A stretch of DNA of 64,000 nt from HTCC5015 sp051747425 (GCA_051747425.1 JBNJGD010000002.1:124001-188000); one strand, 5' to 3'. Shown: positions 44,016 to 53,702, numbered from the stretch's first letter. Numbers and translations: made by a program. The notes: generated by a model from the letters alone, not told the origin.

Positions 44016-45224
44016 TCAGGCACTGTGGGGTTGTTGGTGTTCGGCGATGAGCTGGATCAGCTCCCGGGCCAGGCGCGTCTTGGGCATATTCGGGTAGTGC
44101 TTCTTGCCGCTCTCCCAATACACATGCAGTTCGTTGGAGTCGGCGTTAAAGCCGGTGTGGCTGTCGCCGTGAACGCGGTTGGCGCAGATCATGCTGAGTT
44201 TCTTGCGGTGGAGTTTGCCCATGGCGTACTCCTCGATGTTCTGCGTCTCGGCGGCAAAGCCGACGCAGAAAGGCGCCTTCTCCCGGCCCGCGATGGTGGC
44301 CAGAATGTCCTCGTTCTTGCACAGGGTAATGACCAGCTCCTCGTTGTCCTTTTTGATCTTGTGCTCGTTGACCTCGGCCAGGCGGTAGTCCGCCACCGCC
44401 GCCGTGGCGATAAAGATGTCGCAGTCTTCGATGTGCTCCAGGGTGGCCTCCAGCATCTGCTGGGCAGTGACCACATCCACGCGCTCCACGCCATCGGGGG
44501 TGGGCAGGGACACCGGCCCGGTCACCAGGGTGACAATGGCGCCGGCCTCGCGGGCGGCCTGGGCCACGGCAAAGCCCATCTTGCCCGAGCTGTGGTTGGT
44601 CAGGTAGCGCACCGGGTCGATGTTTTCCTGGGTCGGCCCGGCGGTGATCATGACGCGCAAACCAGCCATGCTGCCGGTGTTGAACAGGTCGTTGATGCGC
44701 TGGGCGATCTCCAGGGGCTCGAGCATGCGCCCGGCGCCCACTTCGCCGCAGGCCTGTGATCCCTCGGCCGGCCCCCACACGGCGACATCCCGGTGCTCGA
44801 GACGCTGCATGTTGTCGCGGGTGGCGGGGCTGGCCCACATCTGCTGGTTCATGGCCGGGGCCACGGCAATCGGCAGCGTGCTGGCCAGGCACAGGGTGGA
44901 GAGCAAGTCGTCGGCGGTACCGGCGGCCAGCTTGGAGAGAAAGTCGGCAGTGGCCGGGGCGATGACAATGGCATCGGCCCAGCGCGCCAGCTCGATGTGG
45001 CCCATGGCGGCCTCGGCCTTCGGGTCGAGCAGATCGGTGTGCACCGGATTGCCCGACAGGGCCTGAAAGGTCAGCGGCTGCATAAACTCCAGGGCACCGG
45101 CGGTCATCACCACCCGCACCTCGCAGCCGTGCTCGGCCAGGCGGCGGACCAGGTCGGCGCTCTTGTAGGCGGCGATCCCGCCGGTCACACCCAGCAGAAT
45201 TCGTTTGTTCTTCAATGATTTCAT
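44016..45224 (-). CDS. coaBC: Bifunctional phosphopantothenoylcysteine decarboxylase/synthase
   Basis: Carries out two steps of coenzyme A synthesis. The 402-residue protein has an N-terminal flavodoxin-like decarboxylase (GVTGGIAAYKSADLV, VAPAMNQQMW, and SQACGEVGAGRMLEP with the reactive Cys). The C-terminal CTP-dependent ligase has VMITAGPTQENIDPVRYLTN, HSSGKMGFAVAQAA and the AAVADYRL region. The frame extends to 45329, but ATG 45224 starts the protein (MKSLKNKRILLGV). Standard neighbour of dut. Confidence 0.97.
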   Translation of the reverse strand: MKSLKNKRILLGVTGGIAAYKSADLVRRLAEHGCEVRVVMTAGALEFMQPLTFQALSGNPVHTDLLDPKAEAAMGHIELARWADAIVIAPATADFLSKLAAGTADDLLSTLCLASTLPIAVAPAMNQQMWASPATRDNMQRLEHRDVAVWGPAEGSQACGEVGAGRMLEPLEIAQRINDLFNTGSMAGLRVMITAGPTQENIDPVRYLTNHSSGKMGFAVAQAAREAGAIVTLVTGPVSLPTPDGVERVDVVTAQQMLEATLEHIEDCDIFIATAAVADYRLAEVNEHKIKKDNEELVITLCKNEDILATIAGREKAPFCVGFAAETQNIEEYAMGKLHRKKLSMICANRVHGDSHTGFNADSNELHVYWESGKKHYPNMPKTRLARELIQLIAEHQQPHSA

Positions 45225-45297
45225 AGCGCGCAGTTTACCAGCAGTTGCGGCCTTGTGCGCGGGTGGGCGGCTTCGCCGCATCGGCTTTTGTCGAAAA

Positions 45298-45444
45298 GAC
45301 ACAGAGGCCACAGAGCGCACAGAGGACACAGAGTTTTTAGGGATGAGTTGTGTAGGAGCGGCGACCCCGCCGCGACTTTGTCGGCCCGGGGGCGGGCCTC
45401 CTACCCCCGCACTCCTCTGTACTCTCTGTGACCTCTGTGGCTAA
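45298..45444. repeat. Composite repeat between coaBC and rapA
   Basis: Arms AGACACAGAGGCCACAGAGC (45298) and its near complement ending CTGTGGCTAA (45444). Inside is an uninterrupted GTAGGAGCGGCGACCCCGCC ... GGGCGGGCCTCCTAC palindrome at 45352-45402. Confidence 0.82.
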
Positions 45445-45500
45445 TCCACCGTGCGAGGAAGGCTCACAAGCTCTATAATGCGCGGCCAATCGGAGGTGCT

Positions 45501-48248
45501 ATGCAAACTTTTTCTCCCGGCCAGCGCTGGATTTCCGAAGCCGAGCCCGATCTGGGGCTGGGCCTGGTGGTGGAAGCCGACGAGCGCAGCGTGCGCGTCG
45601 CCTTTCTCTCCTGTGACGACGAACGCACCTACGCCAGTAACAACGCTCCCCTGAGTCGCGTGATCCTGCGCACCGGCGAGCGCACCCGACATGGCGAGGG
45701 CTGGTCTTTTACCGTCGAACAAGTGGCCGAAGAAGAGGGCCTGGTGGCCTATCTCGGCCGCCGCGACGACGGCGAAACCGTGGCCATCCCCGAGACCCAG
45801 CTGGCCCACGATATCCAGATCAACGCCCCCCGCGATCGCCTGCTGACCAATCAGCTGGATCGCCACAGCGCCTTTTCCCTGCGCTACGAAACCCTGCGCC
45901 AGCGGGCGCGGCTGGAACAGAGCCCACTGCGCGGCCTGCTCGGCGCGCGCGTCGCACCCTTGCCCCACCAGCTCTACATCGCCAGCGAAGTGGTCTCGCG
46001 ACCGGCACCCCGGGTGCTGCTGGCCGACGAGGTGGGTCTGGGCAAAACCATCGAGGCCGGTCTGATTCTCCACCACCAGTGGCTCACCGAGCGAGCCCGC
46101 CGCGTGCTGATTGTGGTGCCCGAAGCCCTGGTCAGCCAGTGGCTGCTGGAGCTGATGCGCCGCTTCAATCTGGCCGCCGCCCACCTCGACGAAGAGCGCT
46201 GCCAGGCCGCCACCGAGGCCACCGGCGACAACCCCTTTGCCAGCGAACAGCTGGTGGTGTGCTCTCTGGACTTTCTGATGAACCACCCGGAGCGGGCGGA
46301 ACAGGCGCTGGCTTTGGACTGGGACATCGCCGTGGTCGACGAGGCCCACCACCTGGGCTGGCGCCCCGAAGCCGCCAGCCCGGAGTACCGGTGGGTGGAG
46401 CAACTGGCGACACAGGTCCCCGGCCTGCTGCTGCTCACCGCCACACCGGAACAGCTCGGCCGCGAGGGCCACTTTGCCCGCCTGCGCCTGCTCGACCCGG
46501 CACGCTACGACGACCTCGACGCCTTTATCGCCGAGGAGGCCCGCTACGCGGAGGCCGCCGACGGTGTGGAGTGGCTCCTCGAGGGCAAAGCCCTGAGCGG
46601 CGAACAGCGCCGGAAACTGGAGGCCCTCTACCCCGAGCTGCCCGACGACAAGGCCCTGGCCGACGAGGACACTCGCCAGCGCGCCGTGCGCGAACTGATC
46701 GACCGCCACGGCACCGGCCGCGTGCTCTTTCGCAACACCCGCCAGCATATCGGCCAGTGGATCGACTTCCCCGAGCGGCGCCTGCACAGCTACCCACAGC
46801 CAGACGAAACCGCCTGCGAAGACTGGCTGGTCGAGTGGCTCAAGAGCCACAACGACAAGGCCCTGGTCATCTGCCACAGTGCCGAGCGCGCGGTGGCCCT
46901 GGAACAGCGCCTGCAACTGCGCGAGGGTATACTCTGCGCCGCCTTCCACGAGGGCATGAGTTTGCTGGCCCGCGACCGCGCCGCCGCCTGGTTCGGCGAG
47001 GACATGGGCGCCCGGGTATTGCTCTGCTCCGAAATCGGCAGCGAGGGCCGCAACTTCCAGTTTGCCCACCATCTGGTGCTGATGGACCTGCCCGACCAGC
47101 CCGACCTACTGGAACAACGCATCGGCCGCCTCGACCGCATCGGCCAGCGCCACGCCGTGGACATCCATGTGCCCTTTGTCGAGGACAGCCGCGAGTCCGT
47201 TCTCCTGCAGTGGTACGACGAGGGCCTCGACGCCTTTGCCGCCCCCTGCCCCGCCGCCGGGGTGCTGCGCCAGCAACTGGCGGAGGATCTCGACAGTGCC
47301 ATGGAGCAACCCGGCGACGACATCGCCCTGGCCACCCTGCTGGAGCACACGCAAAGCGAACTGAAAACACTCAACGAGGCCATGGAGCGAGGCCGCGACC
47401 GGCTGCTAGAACACAGCGCCTGCGACTGGCAACGGGCCGAACCACTGGTGCGGGCCATGGAGGAGCAATCCGGGGATGAAGCCACTGCCGTGCTTCAGGA
47501 CTATCTGGAACAGGTGTGCGACAACTTCGGCGTGGATTTTGAGGCGCTGGACGCCGACACCGCCCTGCTGCGCCCCGGCCAGCATTACCGCGGCGGCCTC
47601 CGCGACCTGGGCGACGAGGGCCGCAGCGTCACCTGGCACCGCAATCACGCCCTGGCCCGGGAGGACCTCGCCTTTGTCACCTGGGAGCACCCCATCGTCA
47701 CCGACGCCATGGACGATGTCGCCGGCAGCAATTTGGGCACCGCCTGTGTCGGCACCCTGGAGCAAAGCGGCCTGCCCGAGGGGCAATTGCTGGTGGAGTG
47801 CCTGTTCCGCATTCACAGCGTGGCGCCGCGCTCGCTGGAGCTGGGCCGCTATCTGCCACCCCAATTATTCCGCCTGGTGGTGGACCATCAGCAGCGGCAC
47901 CTGAGCAAACAGCTGCCCTTCGACAAGGTCGACTGGACTGTGGGCAAGGTCAAACGGGAAACCGCCAAGCAGGTGATCGAACAGCAAAGAGGCACGCTGG
48001 AAACCATGATGGACCGCGCCGCCGCCCTCGCCGACGGCGCACTGCCCCCGGCCATCGACAGGGCCCTGGAACGCATCCAGCGCGAACTCGTCCCGGAACT
48101 CGACCGCTTAAAGGCCCTGAAAAAAGCCAACGCCAGCGTCCGCGACGAAGAGATCGCACTGCTCGAGGAAAAAATCGAAGCCGCCCGCCAGGCCACGCAG
48201 AGCGCCCAACTCAAAATGGAAGGCGTGCGCGTGCTTATCACTGTGTAA
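45501..48248 (+). CDS. rapA: RNA polymerase-associated SWI2/SNF2 ATPase RapA
   Basis: Recycles RNA polymerase stalled after transcription. The 915-residue protein is slightly shorter than E. coli RapA (968). It has the N-terminal Tudor-like start PGQRWISEAEPDLGLGLVV, Walker A LADEVGLGKTIEAGLIL, the DEAH box AVVDEAHHLGW, and the helicase C lobe with LCSEIGSEGRNFQFA and QRIGRLDRIGQRH. The RapA-specific C-terminal region is present. CGGAGG precedes the ATG, and a TATAAT at 45474-45479 may be its -10. In Pseudomonas rapA is not usually inside the coaBC-dut-algC-argB block. Confidence 0.95.
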   Translation: MQTFSPGQRWISEAEPDLGLGLVVEADERSVRVAFLSCDDERTYASNNAPLSRVILRTGERTRHGEGWSFTVEQVAEEEGLVAYLGRRDDGETVAIPETQLAHDIQINAPRDRLLTNQLDRHSAFSLRYETLRQRARLEQSPLRGLLGARVAPLPHQLYIASEVVSRPAPRVLLADEVGLGKTIEAGLILHHQWLTERARRVLIVVPEALVSQWLLELMRRFNLAAAHLDEERCQAATEATGDNPFASEQLVVCSLDFLMNHPERAEQALALDWDIAVVDEAHHLGWRPEAASPEYRWVEQLATQVPGLLLLTATPEQLGREGHFARLRLLDPARYDDLDAFIAEEARYAEAADGVEWLLEGKALSGEQRRKLEALYPELPDDKALADEDTRQRAVRELIDRHGTGRVLFRNTRQHIGQWIDFPERRLHSYPQPDETACEDWLVEWLKSHNDKALVICHSAERAVALEQRLQLREGILCAAFHEGMSLLARDRAAAWFGEDMGARVLLCSEIGSEGRNFQFAHHLVLMDLPDQPDLLEQRIGRLDRIGQRHAVDIHVPFVEDSRESVLLQWYDEGLDAFAAPCPAAGVLRQQLAEDLDSAMEQPGDDIALATLLEHTQSELKTLNEAMERGRDRLLEHSACDWQRAEPLVRAMEEQSGDEATAVLQDYLEQVCDNFGVDFEALDADTALLRPGQHYRGGLRDLGDEGRSVTWHRNHALAREDLAFVTWEHPIVTDAMDDVAGSNLGTACVGTLEQSGLPEGQLLVECLFRIHSVAPRSLELGRYLPPQLFRLVVDHQQRHLSKQLPFDKVDWTVGKVKRETAKQVIEQQRGTLETMMDRAAALADGALPPAIDRALERIQRELVPELDRLKALKKANASVRDEEIALLEEKIEAARQATQSAQLKMEGVRVLITV

Positions 48249-48300
48249 TGGATGGGCGGCTTCGCCGCATTAGTCTGGGTGGACCGGAAACTCTGTGTGA

Positions 48301-48595
48301 TTAGCCACCGAGGACACAGAGAACACAGAGGGCTTTTGTCATTCCGGAAAGCGCGCAGCGCTTATCCGGAATCTCTATAAACCAGGTAGGAGCGGCGCCC
48401 TCGCCGCGACATTGTCGGCCCGGGGGGCGGGCCTCCTTTGTCATCGCGAGCCGCGTAGCGGCGTGGCGATCTGCCGAACGGTTACGCAGATTGCTTCGCT
48501 ACGCTCGCAATGACAGGCGAAGCCGCCCACAGTCGCGGCGAGGGCGCCGTTCCTACGCACAAAAACCTCCGTGTCCTCTGTGCGCTCTGTGGCTA
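48301..48595. repeat. Nested composite repeat between rapA and the adenosine-kinase-like gene
   Basis: This 349-bp gap has no gene. From outside in: arms TTAGCCACCGAGGACACAGA (48301) and CTCTGTGGCTAA (48595). Then the CATTCCGGAAAGCGCGCAGC palindrome (about 48341) follows. The GTAGGAGCGGCGCCCTCGCC element opens at 48387 and closes GGCGCCGTTCCTAC at 48556. Within it, GTCATCGCGAGCCGCGTAGC ... CGCTCGCAATGAC occupies about 48439-48514. Confidence 0.88.
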
Positions 48596-48597
48596 AA

Positions 48598-49593
48598 TCA
48601 AGCCGTCTGGAAATCGCGGAGGATGGCTTGGGTCTCGGCGGTGGTGAAGCGCGGGCCGAAGCGGCTGACCATACGCGAGGAGGCCAGCGAGGCGAGTTGG
48701 CCGGCGCGCTGGTAGCCCATGTCCTGGCTCAGGCCGTAGAGGAAGGCGCCGGCGTACATGTCGCCCGCACCCAGGGTGTCGATGGCGTTGGTGGGCACCG
48801 GGTCAATGTCGATCACCCGCTCGCCGTCGAAGACCACCGAACCGTCGGGGCCGCAGGTGATGGCAAAGGTTTTGGCCAGGGATTTAAAGGCTTCCACCGC
48901 CTGTTTGAGATTGTTGGCGCCGGTCATGCCAAAGGCCTCGTCGCGGTTGGCGAAGAGCAGGTCGACGCGATCGCCGATCATCTCCTCCAGACCGTCCTTG
49001 AAGAACTTGACCATATTGGGGTCGGCCAGGGACAGCGCGGTTTTCACGCCGTTGGCCTCGGCCTCTTTGCGCGCCGCCACCGCCGCCGCACGGGCGCTGG
49101 GCGAGGACGAAAGATAACCTTCGAGATAGAGATAGCGCGACTCGCGCAGGGCCGCCAGATCGAGATCACCGGCGTCCAGCTCGGCGCTGATGCCGAGAAA
49201 GGTGTTCATGGTGCGGTCGGCATCGGGGGTCACCATCACCAGGCATTTCCCGGTGATGCCCTCGGCGCCCTCCAGCTGGCTGATGTTGGTGTCCACGCCG
49301 CACTCCAGCATGTCGTGGGCGTAGAAGGCGCCGTCGTGATCGTCGGCCACCTTGCAGCTGTAGTAGCCGCGGCCACCGAACTGGGCCAGGGCAATCACCG
49401 AGTTGGCGCCGGAGCCACCGCTGGCGCGCTCCACCGCATCGTGATCAATGCGGCGCATCATGTCGCGCTGCTGGTCTTCATCCATCAGGGTCATCACACC
49501 CTTGTCGATGCCCTGCTCCGCCAGCCACTCGGGCGTCACCTGATACTCGTAATCCACCAGGGCATTGCCCAGTCCGTACACATCGTATTTCAT
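48598..49593 (-). CDS. Adenosine kinase-like PfkB family kinase
   Basis: A 331-residue ribokinase-fold kinase. YGLGNALVDYEYQV opens the protein, GGSGANSVIALAQFGGRG is the substrate loop and DTLGAGDMYAGAFLYG the catalytic anion-hole motif with Asp. The overall sequence resembles bacterial adenosine kinases and the YeiC-like branch. The exact nucleoside is an inference. ATG 49593 is the natural first residue. The gene stands alone between two composite repeats, on the same strand as argB and algC. Confidence 0.82.
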   Translation of the reverse strand: MKYDVYGLGNALVDYEYQVTPEWLAEQGIDKGVMTLMDEDQQRDMMRRIDHDAVERASGGSGANSVIALAQFGGRGYYSCKVADDHDGAFYAHDMLECGVDTNISQLEGAEGITGKCLVMVTPDADRTMNTFLGISAELDAGDLDLAALRESRYLYLEGYLSSSPSARAAAVAARKEAEANGVKTALSLADPNMVKFFKDGLEEMIGDRVDLLFANRDEAFGMTGANNLKQAVEAFKSLAKTFAITCGPDGSVVFDGERVIDIDPVPTNAIDTLGAGDMYAGAFLYGLSQDMGYQRAGQLASLASSRMVSRFGPRFTTAETQAILRDFQTA

Positions 49594-49626
49594 AAATAGT
49601 CGTCTTCTTTCTGTCGATTGTTGGGG

Positions 49627-49951
49627 TTAGCCACAGAGGGCACAGAGAACACCGAGAGCGTTTGTCATCGCGAGCCGCGTAGCGGCGCGGCGATCTGCCG
49701 AACGGTTACGCAGATTGCTTCACTGCGTTCGCAATGACGGTTTGTAGGAGCGGCGCCCTCGCCGCGACATTGTCGGCCCGGAGGCCAGCCTCCTTTGTCA
49801 TCGCGAGCCGCGTAGCGGCGTGGCGATCTGCCGAACCGTTATGCAGATTGCTTCGCTACGCTCGCAATGACAGGCGAAGCCGCCCACAGTCGCGGCGGGG
49901 GCGCCGCTCCTACGCACAAAAACCTCTGTGCTCTTCGTGACTCTGTGGCCG
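49627..49951. repeat. Nested composite repeat between the adenosine-kinase-like gene and argB
   Basis: This 363-bp gap has no gene. Arms GTTAGCCACAGAGGGCACAG (49626) and CTCTGTGGCC (49951). Two GTCATCGCGAG palindromes are present, at 49662-49739 and 49797-49871. The first stands alone, the second sits inside a GTAGGAGCGGCGCCCTCGCC element opened at 49743 and closed near 49912. Confidence 0.88.
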
Positions 49952-49956
49952 CTCAA

Positions 49957-50856
49957 TTATTTCTGGATCTCGAGCCCGCGGTAGCCGGGGCCCTTGATCA
50001 GGGTGCCCACGCCCTCGTGGGTAAGCAGCTCCAGCAACACGGCGTGGGAGACCCGGCCGTCGATGATGTGGGCGCTGCGCACGCCGGAGGCCACCGCGTC
50101 CAGGGCGCACTGTATCTTGGGCAGCATGCCGCCGTGGATGGTGCCGTCGTCGATCAAGGCCTCCACCGCCTGGGGCGTGAGTCCGGTGAGCAACTGGCCG
50201 TCGCCGTCGAGCACCCCGGCGGTATTGGTGAGCAGAATCAGTTTTTCCGCGTCCAGCACCGAGGCCAGCTTGCCCGCCACCAGGTCGGCGTTGATGTTGT
50301 AGGCGCGGCCGGCGTCGTCCACGCCGATGGGCGCGATCACGGGAATAAAGTCGTCGCTGTCGAGCATCCTGACCACACCGGGGTCAATGCTGGCGACATC
50401 GCCGGTGCGGCCCATGTCCACCAGCTTGCCCTCGACTTCCACCTGGGCGCTACGGGCACGAATCAGCCGACCGTCCTTGCCGGTCAGACCCACCGCCTTG
50501 CCGCCGTGGGAGTTGATCAGGCTGACGATCTGTTTATTGACCAGACCGCCGAGCACCATCTCCACCACATCCATGGCCTCGGAGCTGGTCTTGCGCAGGC
50601 CCTGAACAAACTCGGATTCAATCTTGAGCTTCTCCAGCAACTCGGCAATCTGCGGGCCGCCGCCGTGGACCACCACCGGGTTCATGCCCACCTGCTTCAT
50701 CAACACGATGTCGCGGGCAAAACTGCTCTGCAGCGACTCGTCGCTCATGGCGTTGCCGCCGTACTTGATCACAATGGTCTGGCCGGAAAAACGCTGAATA
50801 TAGGGCAGCGCCTCGGTCAGCACCTGGGCGGTATTGATGGCGGATTGATTGTCCAT
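49957..50856 (-). CDS. argB: Acetylglutamate kinase
   Basis: Phosphorylates N-acetylglutamate in arginine synthesis. The 299-residue product has the kinase motifs IVIKYGGNAM, VVVHGGGPQIAELLEKL, the Arg-feedback-type N-terminal helix (ALPYIQRFSGQ), and LPKIQCALDAVASGV. The frame extends to 51069, but ATG 50856 begins MDNQSAINTAQVL, the usual N-terminus of the hexameric, arginine-inhibited class. A TATAAT at 50901-50896 on the minus strand may be its -10. Repeats flank it on both sides. Confidence 0.96.
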   Translation of the reverse strand: MDNQSAINTAQVLTEALPYIQRFSGQTIVIKYGGNAMSDESLQSSFARDIVLMKQVGMNPVVVHGGGPQIAELLEKLKIESEFVQGLRKTSSEAMDVVEMVLGGLVNKQIVSLINSHGGKAVGLTGKDGRLIRARSAQVEVEGKLVDMGRTGDVASIDPGVVRMLDSDDFIPVIAPIGVDDAGRAYNINADLVAGKLASVLDAEKLILLTNTAGVLDGDGQLLTGLTPQAVEALIDDGTIHGGMLPKIQCALDAVASGVRSAHIIDGRVSHAVLLELLTHEGVGTLIKGPGYRGLEIQK

Positions 50857-50965
50857 GATCTCGGGTCGGTTGAACCAGTTAAAAAAGCTGCGGGCATTAT
50901 AGCGCAGGAGCCGTCCCGCCCGCGAACCGGCCTTCAGGGTCTGGATACCCCGAGAAAAAACACAG

Positions 50966-51213
50966 CGGCCACAGAGGGCACAGAGAACACAGAGGTTTTG
51001 TGTGATGGGTTGTAGGAGCGGCGACCTCGCCGCGACAGGGTCGGCCCGAGGGCGGGCCTCCTTTGTCATCGCGAGCCGCGTAGCGGCGTGGCGATCTGCC
51101 GAACGGTTATGCAGATTGCTTCGCTACGCTCGCAATGACAGGCGAAGCCGCCCACAGTCGCGGCGGGGTCGCCGCTCCTACGCTTAAAATATCTCCGAGG
51201 CTCTGTGGCTAAC
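50966..51213. repeat. Nested composite repeat between argB and algC
   Basis: This 360-bp gap has no gene. Arms CGGCCACAGAGGGCACAGAG (50966) and GGCTCTGTGGCTAA (51213). The GTAGGAGCGGCGACCTCGCC element opens at 51012 and closes at about 51181. The GTCATCGCGAGCCGCGTAGC ... CGCTCGCAATGAC palindrome (51065-51140) is inserted in it. Confidence 0.88.
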
Positions 51214-51216
51214 CCT

Positions 51217-52608
51217 TTAAAAAGGCAATTCGATGTCGGCGTCGATTTTTTGCAGCTCCCGGCGGAACTGGCTCTGTATCTCGTCCAGGGCACTTTGATC
51301 ATCGGCCTCGAAGCGCAGTACCAGGCAGGGGGTGGTGTTGGAGGCGCGCACCAGACCCCAGCCGTTGTCGAAGTTGACGCGCACGCCGTCGATGGTAATG
51401 ACCTCGCCGCCGTCGAATTGGGCGCTGTCGACAAAGCGTTTGATAAAGGCGTGGTGTTCGCCCTCGGCAAAGGGAATCTGCAGTTCGGGGGTGTTGAGGC
51501 TGTCGGGCAGGTCGGCGAAGACTTCGCCGGGGCTGCGCTCGTCGCGGCTGAGCAGTTCGACCAGGCGTACGGCGGCATAGAGACCGTCGTCAAAACCCAG
51601 CCAGTTTTCCTTGAAGAACAGGTGGCCGGACATTTCGCCGCCCAGTACCACATCATCGGCTTTCATTTTGGCCTTAATGATGGAGTGGCCGGTGGCGCTC
51701 ATTTCGGGTACGCCACCGGCCGCTTCAATGGCTTTGGCCAGGTGTTGCGAGCACTTCACATCGAAAACCACCTTGCCCCCGGGCTTGCGCGAGAGCACAT
51801 CACGGGCAAAGAGGATCATCAGGCGGTCGGCCCAGATCACATTGCCCTCGCCGTCGACCACACCCAGGCGGTCGCCATCGCCGTCAAAGGCCAGGCCAAA
51901 GTCGAGGTTTTTCTCTTTGACGGTGGCAATCAGGTCGGCCAGATTGGCCGGCTTGCTGGGGTCCGGGTGGTGATTGGGGAAGGTGCCGTCGATGTCGGTG
52001 TAGAGACCCACGGACTCGCCGCGGATGTTACCAAAGAGCTGGTCGGCCACTTCGCCGGCGGCGCCGTTGCCACAGTCGTAGGCAAAGTTCATGGGCCGCG
52101 CCACCTCGATGGTGCGCAGTACGGTTTCCAGGTAGTCCTGCAGCACATAGCCGCTCTCGAAGCTGCCTTCCTCCGGATTGTCCAGCAAGTCGCCGCTCTC
52201 CATGCGCTGGCGAATGGCCTGGATCTGGTCGCCGTGCAGGGTGTCGCCGTCGATCATCATCTTGAAGCCGTTGTACTCGGGCGGGTTGTGGCTGCCAGTG
52301 ATCATCACGCCGGTACCGGTGTTGTAGAGCACCGTGGCAAAGTAGAGCACCGGGGTGGGGACGAGGCCGATGTCCATCACATCGCAACCGGCGCGCATCA
52401 GACCGTCACGCAGCTGGCGCGAGAGGACAGCACTGGAGAGCCGGCCGTCGCGGCCGACTACCACCTGTTTCCGCCCGGCCTCTATGGCCATCGAACCCAG
52501 GGCCTGACCCAGCAACTCGACCACATTTGGGGTCAGCTCGCTCTCGACCACGCCGCGGATGTCGTAGGCGCGAAAAATGGCGGAATGGATGTTGTTGGCT
52601 TCAGACAT
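51217..52608 (-). CDS. algC: Phosphomannomutase/phosphoglucomutase AlgC type
   Basis: Interconverts hexose 6- and 1-phosphates for alginate, LPS and other surface polysaccharides. The 463 residues match AlgC. The phosphoserine loop is VMITGSHNPPEYNGFKM, the metal loop LAFDGDGDRLGVVDGEG, the sugar loop VLGGEMSGHLFFKE, and the phosphate loop RASNTTPCLVLRFEAD. It is in the argB-algC order of Pseudomonas, on the minus strand. Confidence 0.95.
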   Translation of the reverse strand: MSEANNIHSAIFRAYDIRGVVESELTPNVVELLGQALGSMAIEAGRKQVVVGRDGRLSSAVLSRQLRDGLMRAGCDVMDIGLVPTPVLYFATVLYNTGTGVMITGSHNPPEYNGFKMMIDGDTLHGDQIQAIRQRMESGDLLDNPEEGSFESGYVLQDYLETVLRTIEVARPMNFAYDCGNGAAGEVADQLFGNIRGESVGLYTDIDGTFPNHHPDPSKPANLADLIATVKEKNLDFGLAFDGDGDRLGVVDGEGNVIWADRLMILFARDVLSRKPGGKVVFDVKCSQHLAKAIEAAGGVPEMSATGHSIIKAKMKADDVVLGGEMSGHLFFKENWLGFDDGLYAAVRLVELLSRDERSPGEVFADLPDSLNTPELQIPFAEGEHHAFIKRFVDSAQFDGGEVITIDGVRVNFDNGWGLVRASNTTPCLVLRFEADDQSALDEIQSQFRRELQKIDADIELPF

Positions 52609-52674
52609 GGAGCACCTCGTTTAGCGGGCCGCTATTGTCGCAAAGCCCGGCCGCGCGCGCCAGACAGGGCCACC

Positions 52675-53670
52675 TCAGGCGGGGTGCGCCTTTTGCCACT
52701 GCCTCGGGGTCACGCCCGACCACTGCTTGAAGCTGCGGCTGAAGGCGCTCTGCTCGGAGTAGCCCAGCAGCAGGGCGATCTCGCTGAGATTGAGCCGGCG
52801 GTCCATCAGGTACTGCCGGGCCAGTTTGTAGCGGGTGTTGTGGAGGAAGTCCTTGAAGTTGGTGTCCCGCTCCTCCAGTCGCCGGTGCAGGCTGCGCTCG
52901 GACATGGCCATCTGGGCGGCGGCTTCCTTCAGGCTCGGGCTGCCGTCCTGCATCAGCCGCAGCAACACCTCCGAGAGCTGCTGCAAAAAGGTGTCCTGAT
53001 CGGGCAGGCTCTCCAGCAGGGTCTCGGCCTGCCGGTCCAGCAGCGCCTTGAGCGCCGGATCGCCCTGGCTGGTGGGCATTGCCAGCTGTTTTTGGTCCAC
53101 CTCGACAAACAAATTGGGGCTGTTGAACTCAATGGGGCAGCGGAAGAAGGCGCGGTAGGGCTCGAGATCCGCGGGCGGGTCGTAGAGAAAGCCCACGCGC
53201 AGGGGGTTCTGCTGGTCGTCGTCCGCCAGCAATCGAGTGTATTGAACCAGCGCCGCCAGCAGGGTTTCATCCGATTCCCGGGTGGAATAGCCCTTGCCCA
53301 GGGGCCAGGTGAATCGCATGGCCTCGCCGTCCACCGAGACCTCGGCCTCCGAGCCGCCGTAGAGCAGGCTCTGGTAGCGCTCAAAGCGGATCAGCGCCTC
53401 GCCCAAATAATCACAGGAGAGACTCAGATAACCCAGCACACCGGCGTAGGCCGGCGCCATCATCGCCCCCAGTTCCAGGGCGATGTGGGGCTTCCCGGTG
53501 GTGTCCCGGAGCACCTCCAGGGCCTCCCACCAGTCGCTGTAGGACATCCGGTGATTGGCGTCGAAGCGCGACAATTTGGCTTCAAGTTCGGGCAAATCGA
53601 GGGATTCGCGGCGAATGTAGGCGAGGAACAAACCCGCCAAATCGCCGGCAATATGGAGATTGTCCAGCAT
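52675..53670 (-). CDS. AraC-family transcriptional regulator
   Basis: A 331-residue regulator. The N-terminal part (about 10-190) resembles the arabinose-binding-like sensor domain of the OruR/ToxR-type AraC group. The C-terminal AraC domain has two helix-turn-helices: MSERSLHRRLEERDTNFKDF and NLSEIALLLGYSEQSAFSRS. It is divergent from the sterol-desaturase-like gene, which is the most likely target. Ligand is unknown. Confidence 0.9.
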   Translation of the reverse strand: MLDNLHIAGDLAGLFLAYIRRESLDLPELEAKLSRFDANHRMSYSDWWEALEVLRDTTGKPHIALELGAMMAPAYAGVLGYLSLSCDYLGEALIRFERYQSLLYGGSEAEVSVDGEAMRFTWPLGKGYSTRESDETLLAALVQYTRLLADDDQQNPLRVGFLYDPPADLEPYRAFFRCPIEFNSPNLFVEVDQKQLAMPTSQGDPALKALLDRQAETLLESLPDQDTFLQQLSEVLLRLMQDGSPSLKEAAAQMAMSERSLHRRLEERDTNFKDFLHNTRYKLARQYLMDRRLNLSEIALLLGYSEQSAFSRSFKQWSGVTPRQWQKAHPA

Positions 53671-53702
53671 GCACTGCCCCCCGAAAAACCCGTGAAATTG
53701 GC

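Noticed and set aside
48301..51213. Regularly spaced short repeats resembling a CRISPR array
   Set aside because: The repeats are palindromic composites of uneven length around genes, with no uniform spacers and no cas genes.
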